Positions 35,654 through 44,152 of a stretch of DNA of 64,000 nt are shown here, piece by piece. Numbering within the stretch: position 1 is the first letter of the stretch; each line of letters starts with the position of its first letter. Both the position numbers and the translations under genes were made by a program. The notes beneath the pieces were generated by a model. That model was not told the DNA's origin. It ran no database searches and worked only from the letters and a program-made list of their open reading frames with translations. Source of the DNA: Tistrella mobilis KA081020-065 (GTDB taxonomy: Bacteria; Pseudomonadota; Alphaproteobacteria; Tistrellales; Tistrellaceae); NCBI RefSeq assembly GCF_000264455.2, contig NC_017956.1:1657501-1721500 (forward strand), written 5' to 3'.

Positions 35654-36601
35654 TCAAGACAGATAGCAGCGCTGAATCTCGTCGCTGAGCCGCGCATTGC
35701 GCATGATGAAGTCTGTCAGGAACTCGTGCAAGCCGGCCTGAAAGATGTCCTCGGTCCGGCCATAGGTCAGCTGGGCGTGAAGCTGGCCGGCCTGGCGGTG
35801 GCATTCGGCCCTGCGGCCGTAGAGCTTGGCCAGATAGTCCAGCTGGGTGTCGACCTCTCCCACACAGGCGACCAGCGATCGCGGCATCTCGGGCCGCAGG
35901 ATCAGGAACTCGGCTACCAGCCAGGGCCGGACATTGGTCCGGTACAGCCAGTGGAACGAGCGATGCGCCGAGACCGCCCGCAGGATCGACATCCACTGGT
36001 ATTCGTCGACCGCGCCGCCGACGGTCTCTTCCGGCGGCAGCAGGATGTTATATTTCACATCCAGAATCCGGGCGGTATTGTCACCCCGTTCGACATAGGT
36101 GCCAAGCCGCACGAAGGCATAGGCGTCGTCACGGATCATGGTGCCGTAGGCGCTGCCCCGGAACAGGGTGACGCGTTCCTTGATCCAGTCCAGGAAGTTG
36201 CGCAGCTCCGTGCCGGTGATGGCGGCCGGGTCGAGCCGGTTCATCTCCATCCAGGTGCTGTTGATGCTCTCCCACATTTCAGAGGTGAGGGCGGTGCGCA
36301 CCGAGCGGGCATTGCGGCGAGCGTTTTCGATACAGCTGCGGATGCTCGACGGGTTGTCGCGATCGAAGGCGATGTAGTCCACCACCCGGCGCTGATCGAC
36401 GGCATCCTCGCCATGACGTGCCATGAAGCCCCCGGCGACACCGGCACTGATGAGCGCCGAGCGCCATTCGTCATAGCCGCCTTCGGCAGACGAAGGCAGC
36501 AGGGCCATGCGATGGGCGGCTTCGATGATGCGGGCGAGATTTTCCGCCCGCTCCATATTGCGGGAGAGCCAGTAGATATTGTCGGCGGTACGGCTGAGCA
36601 T
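35654..36601 (-). CDS. Alpha-E domain-containing protein
   Basis: 315 aa, all-helical. The diagnostic start is MLSRTADNIYWLSRNMERAENLARIIEAAHRM, and later blocks include ARSVRTALTSEMWESINSTW, FLDWIKERVTLFRGSAYGTM, YVERGDNTARILDVKYNILLP and QWMSILRAVSAHRSF. This is COG2307, whose genes are found with Anbu, ATP-grasp and transglutaminase genes. The molecular role is unknown. It is 55 bp upstream of the transglutaminase gene. Confidence 0.92.
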   Translation of the reverse strand: MLSRTADNIYWLSRNMERAENLARIIEAAHRMALLPSSAEGGYDEWRSALISAGVAGGFMARHGEDAVDQRRVVDYIAFDRDNPSSIRSCIENARRNARSVRTALTSEMWESINSTWMEMNRLDPAAITGTELRNFLDWIKERVTLFRGSAYGTMIRDDAYAFVRLGTYVERGDNTARILDVKYNILLPPEETVGGAVDEYQWMSILRAVSAHRSFHWLYRTNVRPWLVAEFLILRPEMPRSLVACVGEVDTQLDYLAKLYGRRAECHRQAGQLHAQLTYGRTEDIFQAGLHEFLTDFIMRNARLSDEIQRCYLS

Positions 36602-36686
36602 CGAGGGGGTTCCCCGGGAAGATCGGTCGAGAGGGCCGCCGGAACGGCCCCTGCGGCAGGGCTGACGACGGGCGCCGGGCGGCGCC

Positions 36687-38180
36687 TCAGCGGGCGAGCA
36701 CCCAGGTGTCCTTGGTGCCGCCGCCCTGGCTGGAATTCACCACCAGAGAGCCCTTCTTCAGCGCCACGCGGGTCAGCCCGCCCGGCACCAGCGAGACGCC
36801 GTTGGCGCCGACCAGCAGGAACGGCCTGAGGTCGACATGGCGCGGGGCCACCCCTTCCTCGACCAGGGTCGGGCAGGTCGACAGGGCCAGTGTCGGCTGG
36901 GCGATGAAGTCTTCCGGGTTCGCCTTGATCCGCTCGGCATAGGCCGCCTGCTCGGCGCGGGTCGACTTCGGGCCGACCAGCATGCCGTAGCCGCCCGATC
37001 CGCGGACCTCCTTCACCACCAGCTCGTCCAGATGTTCCAGTACATAGCGGCAGTCGTCGTTCCGGCCGCACCAGCGGGTCGGCACGTTGTTGAGCAGCGG
37101 CTCCTCGCCCAGATAGAAGCGGATCATATCCGGCACGAAAGTGTAGATCATCTTGTCGTCGGCGATGCCGGTGCCCACTGCATTGGCAAGTGTCACATTG
37201 CCTGCGCGATAGGCGTCGATCAGCCCGGGTACGCCCAGCTGGCTGTCGGGTCGGAAGACCAGCGGGTCCAGGAAGGCGTCGTCGATGCGCCGGTAGATGA
37301 TGTCGACCCGCTTCGGCCCCTCGGTCGTCCGCATGAAGACCTTGTTTTCCGAGACGAAGAGGTCGGGGCCCTCGACCAGTTCGACACCCATCTGGTCGGC
37401 CAGGAAGGTGTGCTCGTAATAGGCGCTGTTGTAGATGCCGGGCGTCAGGAGAACCACCGTCGGCTGGCCGGCGGACATGTTCGGCGGCGCCACCGAGCAG
37501 AGCGTGTCGCGCAGGCTGGACGGGTAGTGGTCGACCGGGCGGACCTGATGCGCCGACAGCAGATCGGGGAAGAGCCGCATCATCACGTCGCGGTTCTCCA
37601 GCATGTACGACACGCCCGAGGGCGTGCGGACATTGTCTTCCAGCACGAAGAAATCGTTCTCGTCGGTCCGCACCAGATCGATGCCGGCGATGTGGGTATA
37701 GACATTGCCGGGGACCTTGAGCCCCTGCATCTGGGGCAGATAGCCCACATTGCGCAGCACCAGATCCGGTGGAACGATGCCGGCCTTCAGGATGTCCTGG
37801 CCGTGATAGATGTCGGTCAGGAAGGCGTTGAGCGCCCGAACGCGCTGGGCCAGACCGCGGGACAGGGTGGACCATTCCTCGCCGGTCACGATCCGCGGCA
37901 CCAGGTCGAAGGGCAGGATGCGCTCCGGGTCGCCACCTTCGCCGTAGACGGCGAAGGTGATGCCGATCCGCCGGAACAGCACCTCGGCCTCGCGGCGCTT
38001 CAGTTGCAGGCGGTCATGCGGTGTCTGTGTCAACCAGGCTCTGATTTCCGCATAGGCAGCTCTGACGTCCTCCGGTGACCTGACTTCGTCCGGTGTGCGG
38101 GCTTCTTCGGGCGCATCGGTCCCCGCCGTCGCCCAGCCGTTCATCTCGTCGAAGATCCGGATGTCAGTCGTATTGCTCAA
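36687..38180 (-). CDS. Circularly permuted ATP-grasp protein of the Anbu operon
   Basis: 497 aa from a TTG start at 38180, favoured because GGAGGA lies exactly 7 nt upstream; ATG codons at 38216 and 38237 have no ribosome site. COG2308 blocks: FAVYGEGGDPERILPFDLVPRI, FLTDIYHGQDILKAGIVP, FVLEDNVRTPSGVSYMLENR, VVKEVRGSGGYGMLVGP and HVDLRPFLLVG. Such proteins are predicted peptide ligases. It is the first gene of the operon, with alpha-E following after 85 bp. Confidence 0.9.
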   Translation of the reverse strand: MSNTTDIRIFDEMNGWATAGTDAPEEARTPDEVRSPEDVRAAYAEIRAWLTQTPHDRLQLKRREAEVLFRRIGITFAVYGEGGDPERILPFDLVPRIVTGEEWSTLSRGLAQRVRALNAFLTDIYHGQDILKAGIVPPDLVLRNVGYLPQMQGLKVPGNVYTHIAGIDLVRTDENDFFVLEDNVRTPSGVSYMLENRDVMMRLFPDLLSAHQVRPVDHYPSSLRDTLCSVAPPNMSAGQPTVVLLTPGIYNSAYYEHTFLADQMGVELVEGPDLFVSENKVFMRTTEGPKRVDIIYRRIDDAFLDPLVFRPDSQLGVPGLIDAYRAGNVTLANAVGTGIADDKMIYTFVPDMIRFYLGEEPLLNNVPTRWCGRNDDCRYVLEHLDELVVKEVRGSGGYGMLVGPKSTRAEQAAYAERIKANPEDFIAQPTLALSTCPTLVEEGVAPRHVDLRPFLLVGANGVSLVPGGLTRVALKKGSLVVNSSQGGGTKDTWVLAR

Positions 38181-38391
38181 GAGAGCATCCTCCGCCGTGT
38201 TGACGTTCGACGGCATGACCAGCAAATGCCGTGCCATCGATCTGCGGCCGGATCTTCCCCGGAAACCGGCCGCTCCCCACTTGAATCCTGCCCATCTTTT
38301 CGGCAGAGAACAACAGTGCTGCGCAGCGCAGTGGCGTCGAAAGGGGGCCGGCCTGCAGAAACCGGGGCGGGAGCGGGCGGAAAACGAGGGC

Positions 38392-38425
38392 GGAAAGCAA
38401 AACGGGCCCGGCGATGCCGGGCCCG
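38392..38425 (-). terminator. Rho-independent terminator after the STAS/anti-sigma pair
   Basis: 10-bp stem CGGGCCCGGC / GCCGGGCCCG (38403-38412, 38416-38425) with a 3-nt loop; on the minus strand it is followed by TTTTGCTTT. It separates the pair from the Anbu operon. Confidence 0.85.
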
Positions 38426-38449
38426 ACAGGCGATGATCCGTCCGGGGGA

Positions 38450-38899
38450 TCAATCGTCGGCGATGCCGGCCGGGATCTGCTTGCGGAGCGTCACTACATT
38501 GCGGCCGTCGATGCGGGCATAGTCCACCTGATCCATCATGCTGCGGACCAGATGCACACCCAGACCGCCGATCGGCCGGTCTTCGATATCGCCCTCGAGC
38601 ACCGGCGGCGGGGCCTCGGCGAAGGGGTCGAAGGCGGGGCCGTCATCGACGATCACGACGGTGACCGAGGCGGCGTCGCCCTCTCCGGCGGCAAGCCGCA
38701 CCGTGATCGGCAGGCCGGTGGCGCCATCGGGAAAGCCGTAGCTGATCACATTGGTGATCAGTTCGTCAGCCGCGAGCGAGATCTGGTACGAGACCGCCGG
38801 CGGCAGAGCATGCGCGTCGCAGAAAGTCTCGATCGCATCCGCAAGCCGGGTCAGTTCGCTCAGGTCGGCCGCAAGGGCCAGTTCGGTCACTGCGGTCAT
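38450..38899 (-). CDS. Anti-sigma regulatory factor-like ATP-binding protein (RsbW type)
   Basis: 149 aa from ATG 38899. HATPase_c_2 fold: SLAADELITNVISYGFPDG (N-box with Glu and Asn), VVIVDDGPAFDPFAEAP (G1-box) and PIGGLGVHLVRSMMDQVDYARIDGRNVVTLRK (G2-box). These proteins bind a sigma factor or phosphorylate a STAS protein on Ser. The adjacent STAS gene is the natural partner (68 bp gap). No PP2C/SpoIIE phosphatase or sigma factor lies in the window. Confidence 0.88.
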   Translation of the reverse strand: MTAVTELALAADLSELTRLADAIETFCDAHALPPAVSYQISLAADELITNVISYGFPDGATGLPITVRLAAGEGDAASVTVVIVDDGPAFDPFAEAPPPVLEGDIEDRPIGGLGVHLVRSMMDQVDYARIDGRNVVTLRKQIPAGIADD

Positions 38900-38967
38900 G
38901 GCGCGGTTCCCTGATCCGGGGCGCGTGTGGCGCAGCCGGGCCTGCCGGCCGCGCGAGGGGTGAGCGA

Positions 38968-39303
38968 TCAGGCGAAAGCCGCGATCGCCTCGTCCCGGCC
39001 CGGCAGGATCTGGAAGATCGCGCTGAAGCCGCTGATGTCGAAGACCTCGCGGATCTCGGGCCGCATGCCCGACAACACGACCTTGCCGCCGCTGGCCTTG
39101 GACCGCTTGGCGGCGATCAGCAGCACCCTGAGGCCGGCACTGCTGATATAGTCCAGCCCGGCAAGATCCACCGCCAGCCGGCCCGCGGAGGAGTCCAGCG
39201 CCGCCAGAACCTCGGCTTCGAAAGCCGGACAACTGGTGCCGTCCAGCCGGCCCTTCGGGCTGAGGACGACGACCGTTCCGATGGACTGACGCTCGATCTG
39301 CAT
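38968..39303 (-). CDS. STAS domain anti-anti-sigma factor
   Basis: 111 aa from ATG 39303, with gggagcg upstream. STAS core: IGTVVVLSPKGRLDGTSCPAFEAEVLAAL, LAVDLAGLDYISSAGLRVLLIAAKRSKA and EVFDISGFSAIFQI. DYISSAGL contains the Ser that the RsbW-type kinase phosphorylates. It is upstream of the kinase in a two-gene operon. It can also belong to a sulfate/receptor complex, but the small size and neighbour favour partner switching. Confidence 0.92.
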   Translation of the reverse strand: MQIERQSIGTVVVLSPKGRLDGTSCPAFEAEVLAALDSSAGRLAVDLAGLDYISSAGLRVLLIAAKRSKASGGKVVLSGMRPEIREVFDISGFSAIFQILPGRDEAIAAFA

Positions 39304-39552
39304 CTTCGCTCCCGTCAACTTGAGCCCGGGGCCGCCGGTAGCCGTCAAGAACACTGACGCGCGGCCCCTGGAACCGTTCCGGATTCCATATCAGGTGGCA
39401 GCATTTTGCCCAAGGAATTTTGTCCGGGCACGACAGTATATGACAGTTGAATGACGTTGCTGGGTGACGATTGCGGCGCGTGGGGTGGTGCGGCACACTC
39501 CGCACTCTGCGGGACCGACGGTCCGGTCCCGATCTTCTCCGGCTCAGGTGGA

Positions 39553-41205
39553 ATGCTGCTCGACGTTACCACGGCCCTGGCCGGGCTGGGCCTGTTCTTC
39601 CTCGGCGCACGCACGCTGGGCGATGCCCTGAAACGTCTGGCTGGCCGCCGGGTCCGGGTGGCGGTTGCCCGCAGCACCGACGGCCCGCTGAAGGCGGCCG
39701 GCATGGGGCTGGTGATGGCGGCCGTCACCCAGTCCACCCAGGTTGCCACCTTCATCCTGGCGGGCATGATCCGCGCGGCGCTGATCCGGGCCGAACGGGC
39801 GATGATGGTCATGACCGGCGTCAATGTCGGGGTCTGCGGCCTGCTGTTCGTGGCGACTTTCGATGTCCGGATCGTGGTCTATGCCGTTATCGGTCTGTCG
39901 GGCATCGCGATGACCCGCGCCCGTTTCGCGCCCTGGCGGGACCAGTTCTCTGCCCTGTTCGGCGCCGGGCTGCTGCTGTTCGGGCTGGGCTTGCTGCGTC
40001 AGGGAACGGTGCCGATCGCCGGGCTCGACATCGTAACCGGCACCATGGCGGCGATCAGCGGCCACGACATCCTGGTCTTCCTGGCGGCCGCCCTGCTGAT
40101 CCTGGCGGTACAGTCGTCGTCAGCCGTGGGCATGATCGGCATCTCGCTGGCCGGAGCCGGCCTGTTCGGGCCCGAACAGGCGATCGCGCTCGCCTTCGGT
40201 GCCAATTTCGGCACGGCGCTCAACATGGCGCTGCTGACCCGCAGCATGACCGGCCGCGCCCGTCAGCTCGCCATGTTCCAGGTGCTGGTCAATCTCGTCG
40301 GCACGGCGGTGACCCTGCCGCTGCTGCTGGCGGAAAGCGCCGGCCTTACCGGTTTCGGTCCGATCGGCGCGATCGCGGCGCTGACCGGTGATGCGGGGCG
40401 GAGCGTCGCCTGGGCCTTTCTGCTGTTCAATCTGATAGGGGCCGGGCTGTCGGGCCTGCTGCTGCCCTGGATCGCGCCGGTTCTGGCGCGGATCTGGCCG
40501 GTGACGCGGGTGGAGGCCGATGCCCAGCCGGCCTTCCTGGAAGACGGCATGCTGCGTGACCCGGCCGGTGCGCTCGATCTGGCCATTCTGGAGCAGCGCC
40601 GGCTGGTTGCCCATCTGGCGCATCTGTCGGCGATTGCGGCCGATCCGGGGGATCCGGCGGCCGGCAGGGTGGCGATGGCCCAGCGGGTCGACGGGCTGTT
40701 GACCCTGCATGGGCGGATCGCCGAGGTGCTGCGGGATCTCGGCGCCGCCGACATCTCGGCTGCCGCCTATGAGCGGCTGGCTCGCGCGGTGGCCAATCAT
40801 CAGCGTCTCGATGGAGTGATCCACGGCTTTGCCGAACTGGCCGGCACGCTCATCGACCGGCTGACCGATCCGGGGGTGATGGGGCGGGTCTCGCGCGGCA
40901 TGCTGGATGGTATCGATGCCGTGGTGATGACGCTGGCCGAGGTGGCGCAGAGTGCCGATGCGGACGAGCGGATGCTGCTGCGGGCGATGACCGGCGATCG
41001 CGCCGAGACCATGGGACGCATCCGCAGCAGCTATCTGGCGGCGGAAGAGGCGCTGACGCCGGCCGATCGCGGGCGCCTGCTGCTGGCAACCAATCTCTGC
41101 GAGCGGTTGTTCTGGATGCTGGGCAGCCTGGTGGAAGGGCTGGAGGCCGAGTTCAAGGCCGGCAGTGAGGATGGCGTGGTGCTGCCACTGCCCGAGGCGT
41201 CCTGA
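39553..41205 (+). CDS. Na/Pi cotransporter family protein with PhoU-like tail
   Basis: 550 aa from ATG 39553, with aggtgg 3-8 nt upstream; the frame is open to 39451. Membrane half: repeats typical of Na/Pi cotransport, VTQSTQVATFILAGMI and ILAVQSSSAVGMIGISLAGAG (the QSSS signature), with at least eight helices to about residue 320. The last 200 residues are helical PhoU-like (LAILEQRRLVAHLAHLSA, LARAVANHQRLDGVIHGF). Phosphate specificity is inferred. It is divergent from the STAS pair. Confidence 0.88.
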   Translation: MLLDVTTALAGLGLFFLGARTLGDALKRLAGRRVRVAVARSTDGPLKAAGMGLVMAAVTQSTQVATFILAGMIRAALIRAERAMMVMTGVNVGVCGLLFVATFDVRIVVYAVIGLSGIAMTRARFAPWRDQFSALFGAGLLLFGLGLLRQGTVPIAGLDIVTGTMAAISGHDILVFLAAALLILAVQSSSAVGMIGISLAGAGLFGPEQAIALAFGANFGTALNMALLTRSMTGRARQLAMFQVLVNLVGTAVTLPLLLAESAGLTGFGPIGAIAALTGDAGRSVAWAFLLFNLIGAGLSGLLLPWIAPVLARIWPVTRVEADAQPAFLEDGMLRDPAGALDLAILEQRRLVAHLAHLSAIAADPGDPAAGRVAMAQRVDGLLTLHGRIAEVLRDLGAADISAAAYERLARAVANHQRLDGVIHGFAELAGTLIDRLTDPGVMGRVSRGMLDGIDAVVMTLAEVAQSADADERMLLRAMTGDRAETMGRIRSSYLAAEEALTPADRGRLLLATNLCERLFWMLGSLVEGLEAEFKAGSEDGVVLPLPEAS

Positions 41206-41357
41206 ACTGGCCGGGGGCCTCGCGGCAGCTGTGTCTTCGGTGCCATGTCGTCGAAAATCGTCACCCTCCGGTGGATTGTCGGCATCGCCGGCAGGGCTCC
41301 GACGGTTATGCTGACCGCAACGGCATGTTCTTGTTTCAGGAAAGGCGCACGGGCTCC

Positions 41358-42107
41358 ATGCTCGATCTGCTCACCGATCCGCAGGTCATTCTCAGCTTCC
41401 TCACCCTCGCGGTGCTGGAGATCGTCCTCGGTATCGACAACCTTCTCTTCGTCCAGATCATCGCCGGACGGGTGGCCCCTGAACGGCGGGACACCGCCCG
41501 GCGGGTGGGGCTGGCGCTCGCCCTCGTCACCCGGCTGATCCTGCTGGCGGCCATCTCGTGGGTGGCGGGCCTGACCGCACCGCTGGTGGACATCCAGGGC
41601 TTCGCCCTGTCCTGGCGGGACGTGATCCTGATCGCCGGCGGCCTGTTCCTGCTCGCCAAGGCCACGACCGAGATCCACCACACGGTGGATGGCGATGAAG
41701 AGCACGGGGCAGGGGAGCCGAAGATCCATCTCAGCCTCGCCGCTGCCGTAGTACAGATTGCCCTGCTCGACATCGTGTTTTCGCTCGACAGCGTGATCAC
41801 GGCGGTCGGCATGGCGCAGCATCTGCCGGTCATGGTGGCGGCGGTGATCGCGGCCATGATCGTGATGATCGTGGCGGCCGCCCCGGTCGGCCGTTTCGTG
41901 GAGCGGCATCAGTCGGTGAAAATGCTTTGCCTGTCCTTCCTGCTTCTGGTGGGCGTGGCCTTGATCGCAGATGGACTCCATTTCCATATACCGAAGGGCT
42001 ATCTCTACTTCGCCATCGCCTTCTCGGCGCTGGTCGAAGGTCTCAACATCCTGGCCAAGAGCCGCCGGCGTCGCCGCCGGGCCATGAGCAACGTCGCACC
42101 GTCGTGA
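41358..42107 (+). CDS. TerC family integral membrane protein
   Basis: 249 aa. Seven-helix TerC pattern: FLTLAVLEIVLGIDNLLFVQIIAG (the acidic EIVLGIDN motif), ALALVTRLILLAAISWVAGL, RDVILIAGGLFLLAKATTEIH, VQIALLDIVFSLDSVITAVGM (second acidic motif) and HIPKGYLYFAIAFSALVEGLN. Family members handle metal ions such as manganese. Its stop overlaps the next start (GTGA), linking it to the CorC-like protein. Confidence 0.92.
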   Translation: MLDLLTDPQVILSFLTLAVLEIVLGIDNLLFVQIIAGRVAPERRDTARRVGLALALVTRLILLAAISWVAGLTAPLVDIQGFALSWRDVILIAGGLFLLAKATTEIHHTVDGDEEHGAGEPKIHLSLAAAVVQIALLDIVFSLDSVITAVGMAQHLPVMVAAVIAAMIVMIVAAAPVGRFVERHQSVKMLCLSFLLLVGVALIADGLHFHIPKGYLYFAIAFSALVEGLNILAKSRRRRRRAMSNVAPS

Positions 42108-43417
42108 TCTTCGAAATACTGATCGTCTTCGCGCTGATCCTGCTGAACGCGGTTTTCGCGATGTCGGAAATGGCTCTGGTCTCCGCCCGCCGCCCTCGGC
42201 TGATGGAGCGGGCCTCGGCCGGTGACCGGTCGGCGGCCGCCGCACTGCGGCTCGCCGACGACCCGACCCGGTTCCTGTCCACCGTCCAGATCGGCATCAC
42301 CCTCGTGGGCGTGCTGGCCGGTGCTTATTCCGGCGCCACCCTCGCCGGGCCGCTGGCCGATATGCTGGCGACCATTCCGGGCTTCGAGCCCCATGCGCGG
42401 CCGGTGGCCGTGGGCCTTGTCGTCGCCGGCGTCACCTATGTGTCGCTGGTGGTGGGAGAGCTGATCCCGAAGCGGCTGGCGCTTGCCCATGCCACCACGA
42501 TCGCCATGGCGGTGGCGCGGCCGATGTCGGTGCTGGCGGTGATCGCCACCCCGGCGATCTGGCTGCTGCGTGTGTCGACCGAAGGCGGGTTGAAGCTGCT
42601 CAGGGTCGACACCGCCTCGGCCGAAGCGGTCACCGAGGACGAGATCCGGGCCATGGTTCGCGAAGGGGCGGACAGTGGTGCCATCGATCGTGCCGAACAG
42701 AACCTGATCGACAGCGTCTTTGCCCTCGACGACCGGCCGGTCCGCACCGTGATGACCCCGCGCCACGACGTCATCTGGCTGGATGCCGATCGGCCTTTCG
42801 GCGAACAGCTGGACCGGATCTCGGGCAGTGCGCGCTCACGCTATCCGGTTGCCCGCGGCAGCCTGGACGAACCGGTGGGCATCGTCGCCACGCGCGACAT
42901 CCTGGACGTCGTGCTGGCCGGTGGCACCCCCGATATGGCGACGCTCGCCCGGCCGGTGCTGGTGGTGCATGAAGCGGTGCCGCTGCTGAAAATGATCGCC
43001 ATGCTCCGCGATGAACGTGAGCCCATGGCCCTGGTGGTCGATGAGTATGGCGGTGTCGAGGGCGTGGTGACCGCCACCGACATCCTGTCGGCGATCGCGG
43101 GCGAGACCGCGCTCGGCTGGGATGATGATCGGCCTGCGGCGGTCGCGCGGCCCGAAGGCGGCTGGCTTGCCGATGGTCGCATGGCGATCAGCGAGGTCGA
43201 GCGCCTGCTCGACCGTCAGGACCTTCACGGCGAAGGCGACTACGCGACCCTCGCCGGTTTCCTGCTCTGGCATATGGAGCGGGTGCCGGTGGCGGGCGAC
43301 GTCTTCGACTGGCAGGACATCCGCTTCGAAGTCGTCGACATGGACGGCCGCCGGATCGACAAGGTGCTGATCCGGCTGCGGCCTGTGGATGATGTGCTGC
43401 CGGGCGAGGGGATCTGA
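42104..43417 (+). CDS. Hemolysin/CorC family transporter-associated protein (CNNM-like)
   Basis: 437 aa from GTG 42104, overlapping the terC stop. The N-terminal DUF21 membrane domain (ILIVFALILLNAVFAMSEMALVSARRPRL ... VSLVVGELIPKRLAL) is followed by a CBS pair (VRTVMTPRHDVIWLDADRPFGEQL, LALVVDEYGGVEGVVTATDILSAIAG) and a CorC_HlyC C-terminal domain (LADGRMAISEVERLL ... DWQDIRFEVVDMDGRRIDKV). The family is implicated in magnesium or other ion export. Translational coupling to TerC suggests shared metal homeostasis. Confidence 0.93.
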   Translation: MIFEILIVFALILLNAVFAMSEMALVSARRPRLMERASAGDRSAAAALRLADDPTRFLSTVQIGITLVGVLAGAYSGATLAGPLADMLATIPGFEPHARPVAVGLVVAGVTYVSLVVGELIPKRLALAHATTIAMAVARPMSVLAVIATPAIWLLRVSTEGGLKLLRVDTASAEAVTEDEIRAMVREGADSGAIDRAEQNLIDSVFALDDRPVRTVMTPRHDVIWLDADRPFGEQLDRISGSARSRYPVARGSLDEPVGIVATRDILDVVLAGGTPDMATLARPVLVVHEAVPLLKMIAMLRDEREPMALVVDEYGGVEGVVTATDILSAIAGETALGWDDDRPAAVARPEGGWLADGRMAISEVERLLDRQDLHGEGDYATLAGFLLWHMERVPVAGDVFDWQDIRFEVVDMDGRRIDKVLIRLRPVDDVLPGEGI

Positions 43418-43432
43418 GCCGCAGGTGCCGGC

Positions 43433-43780
43433 TTAGCGCAGCACACCGCCGCGGAGATCGGGGGCCAGACGCCGGATGCCGGCATCGGCCTCCGCCATCG
43501 CACGTTCTCCCTGGTTGCCGTCGCAGGCGCGGTTGGCGCGATCCAGATGCTGACGCGCCGCGATGTAGTCGGCGACGCGACGGTCCCGCCGGGGCGGATC
43601 GGCCACCAGTTTCGCCAGGGTCTGCACGGCCGATCGACAAGAAGATCGTGTGGCGTCCTGGGCGCGGGCCTCGCCCGAAGGGAGTGCGGCCGCAAACATG
43701 CCTGCCATGAGACCGGCCAGAAAGATGCTGTGCAGACGGATCCGCCCGGGGCGGGCGGTACGAAGGCAGCGGATGGTCAT
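43433..43780 (-). CDS. Secreted protein of unknown function
   Basis: 115 aa from ATG 43780, with gaggcg upstream. A signal peptide is likely (IRLHSIFLAGLMAGMFAAALPSG, cleavage after ARA near residue 41). The mature 74 residues carry two Cys that could pair (SSCRSAV and NRACDGN) and are helical: LAKLVADPPRRDRRVADYIAARQHLDRA. No family recognised. It is convergent with the CorC-like gene. Confidence 0.6.
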   Translation of the reverse strand: MTIRCLRTARPGRIRLHSIFLAGLMAGMFAAALPSGEARAQDATRSSCRSAVQTLAKLVADPPRRDRRVADYIAARQHLDRANRACDGNQGERAMAEADAGIRRLAPDLRGGVLR

Positions 43781-44152
43781 CGCGAAGGCGCCTCGTCGAT
43801 CAGGCGGGAGCACTTGCGCCGGGCAGGAGCGTAGATCGCGTCCCGATCAGGTGGGGAAAGGACATCTGCGTTGCACTGTGCGCCCCTGTGCACCAGAAGG
43901 CCGTGGAACGATCCTTTCGCGTCGCAGTATCTCCATGCAGGGCTGTGCTGTAAACGGCGAACTCCACGAAATCCGACGGCCGATATCGCGGGGCGGCGAA
44001 TCGCCGCGTATCGCAAATCAGTCTCACCCGCGCTTGAAGCGACGCTTCCGGAATGATAGGCAAGAGCTGATAGGAATTCGCAATCGCACGCCGCTGGCGC
44101 CTTCGGCCCGGCGGCCCGGATTCCGCCTGCCCCGCTTATCGACGAGACTGCC
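43781..44152. other. Intergenic region upstream of the iron transporter
   Basis: 372 bp without a recognised gene. It must carry the iron transporter promoter; a weak AATGATAG-type Fur-like half-site at 44052-44059 is noted but not convincing. Nothing else stands out. Confidence 0.4.

Noticed and set aside
44052-44067. Fur box for the iron transporter
   Set aside because: Only about 11 of 19 positions agree with the consensus; not enough to call.
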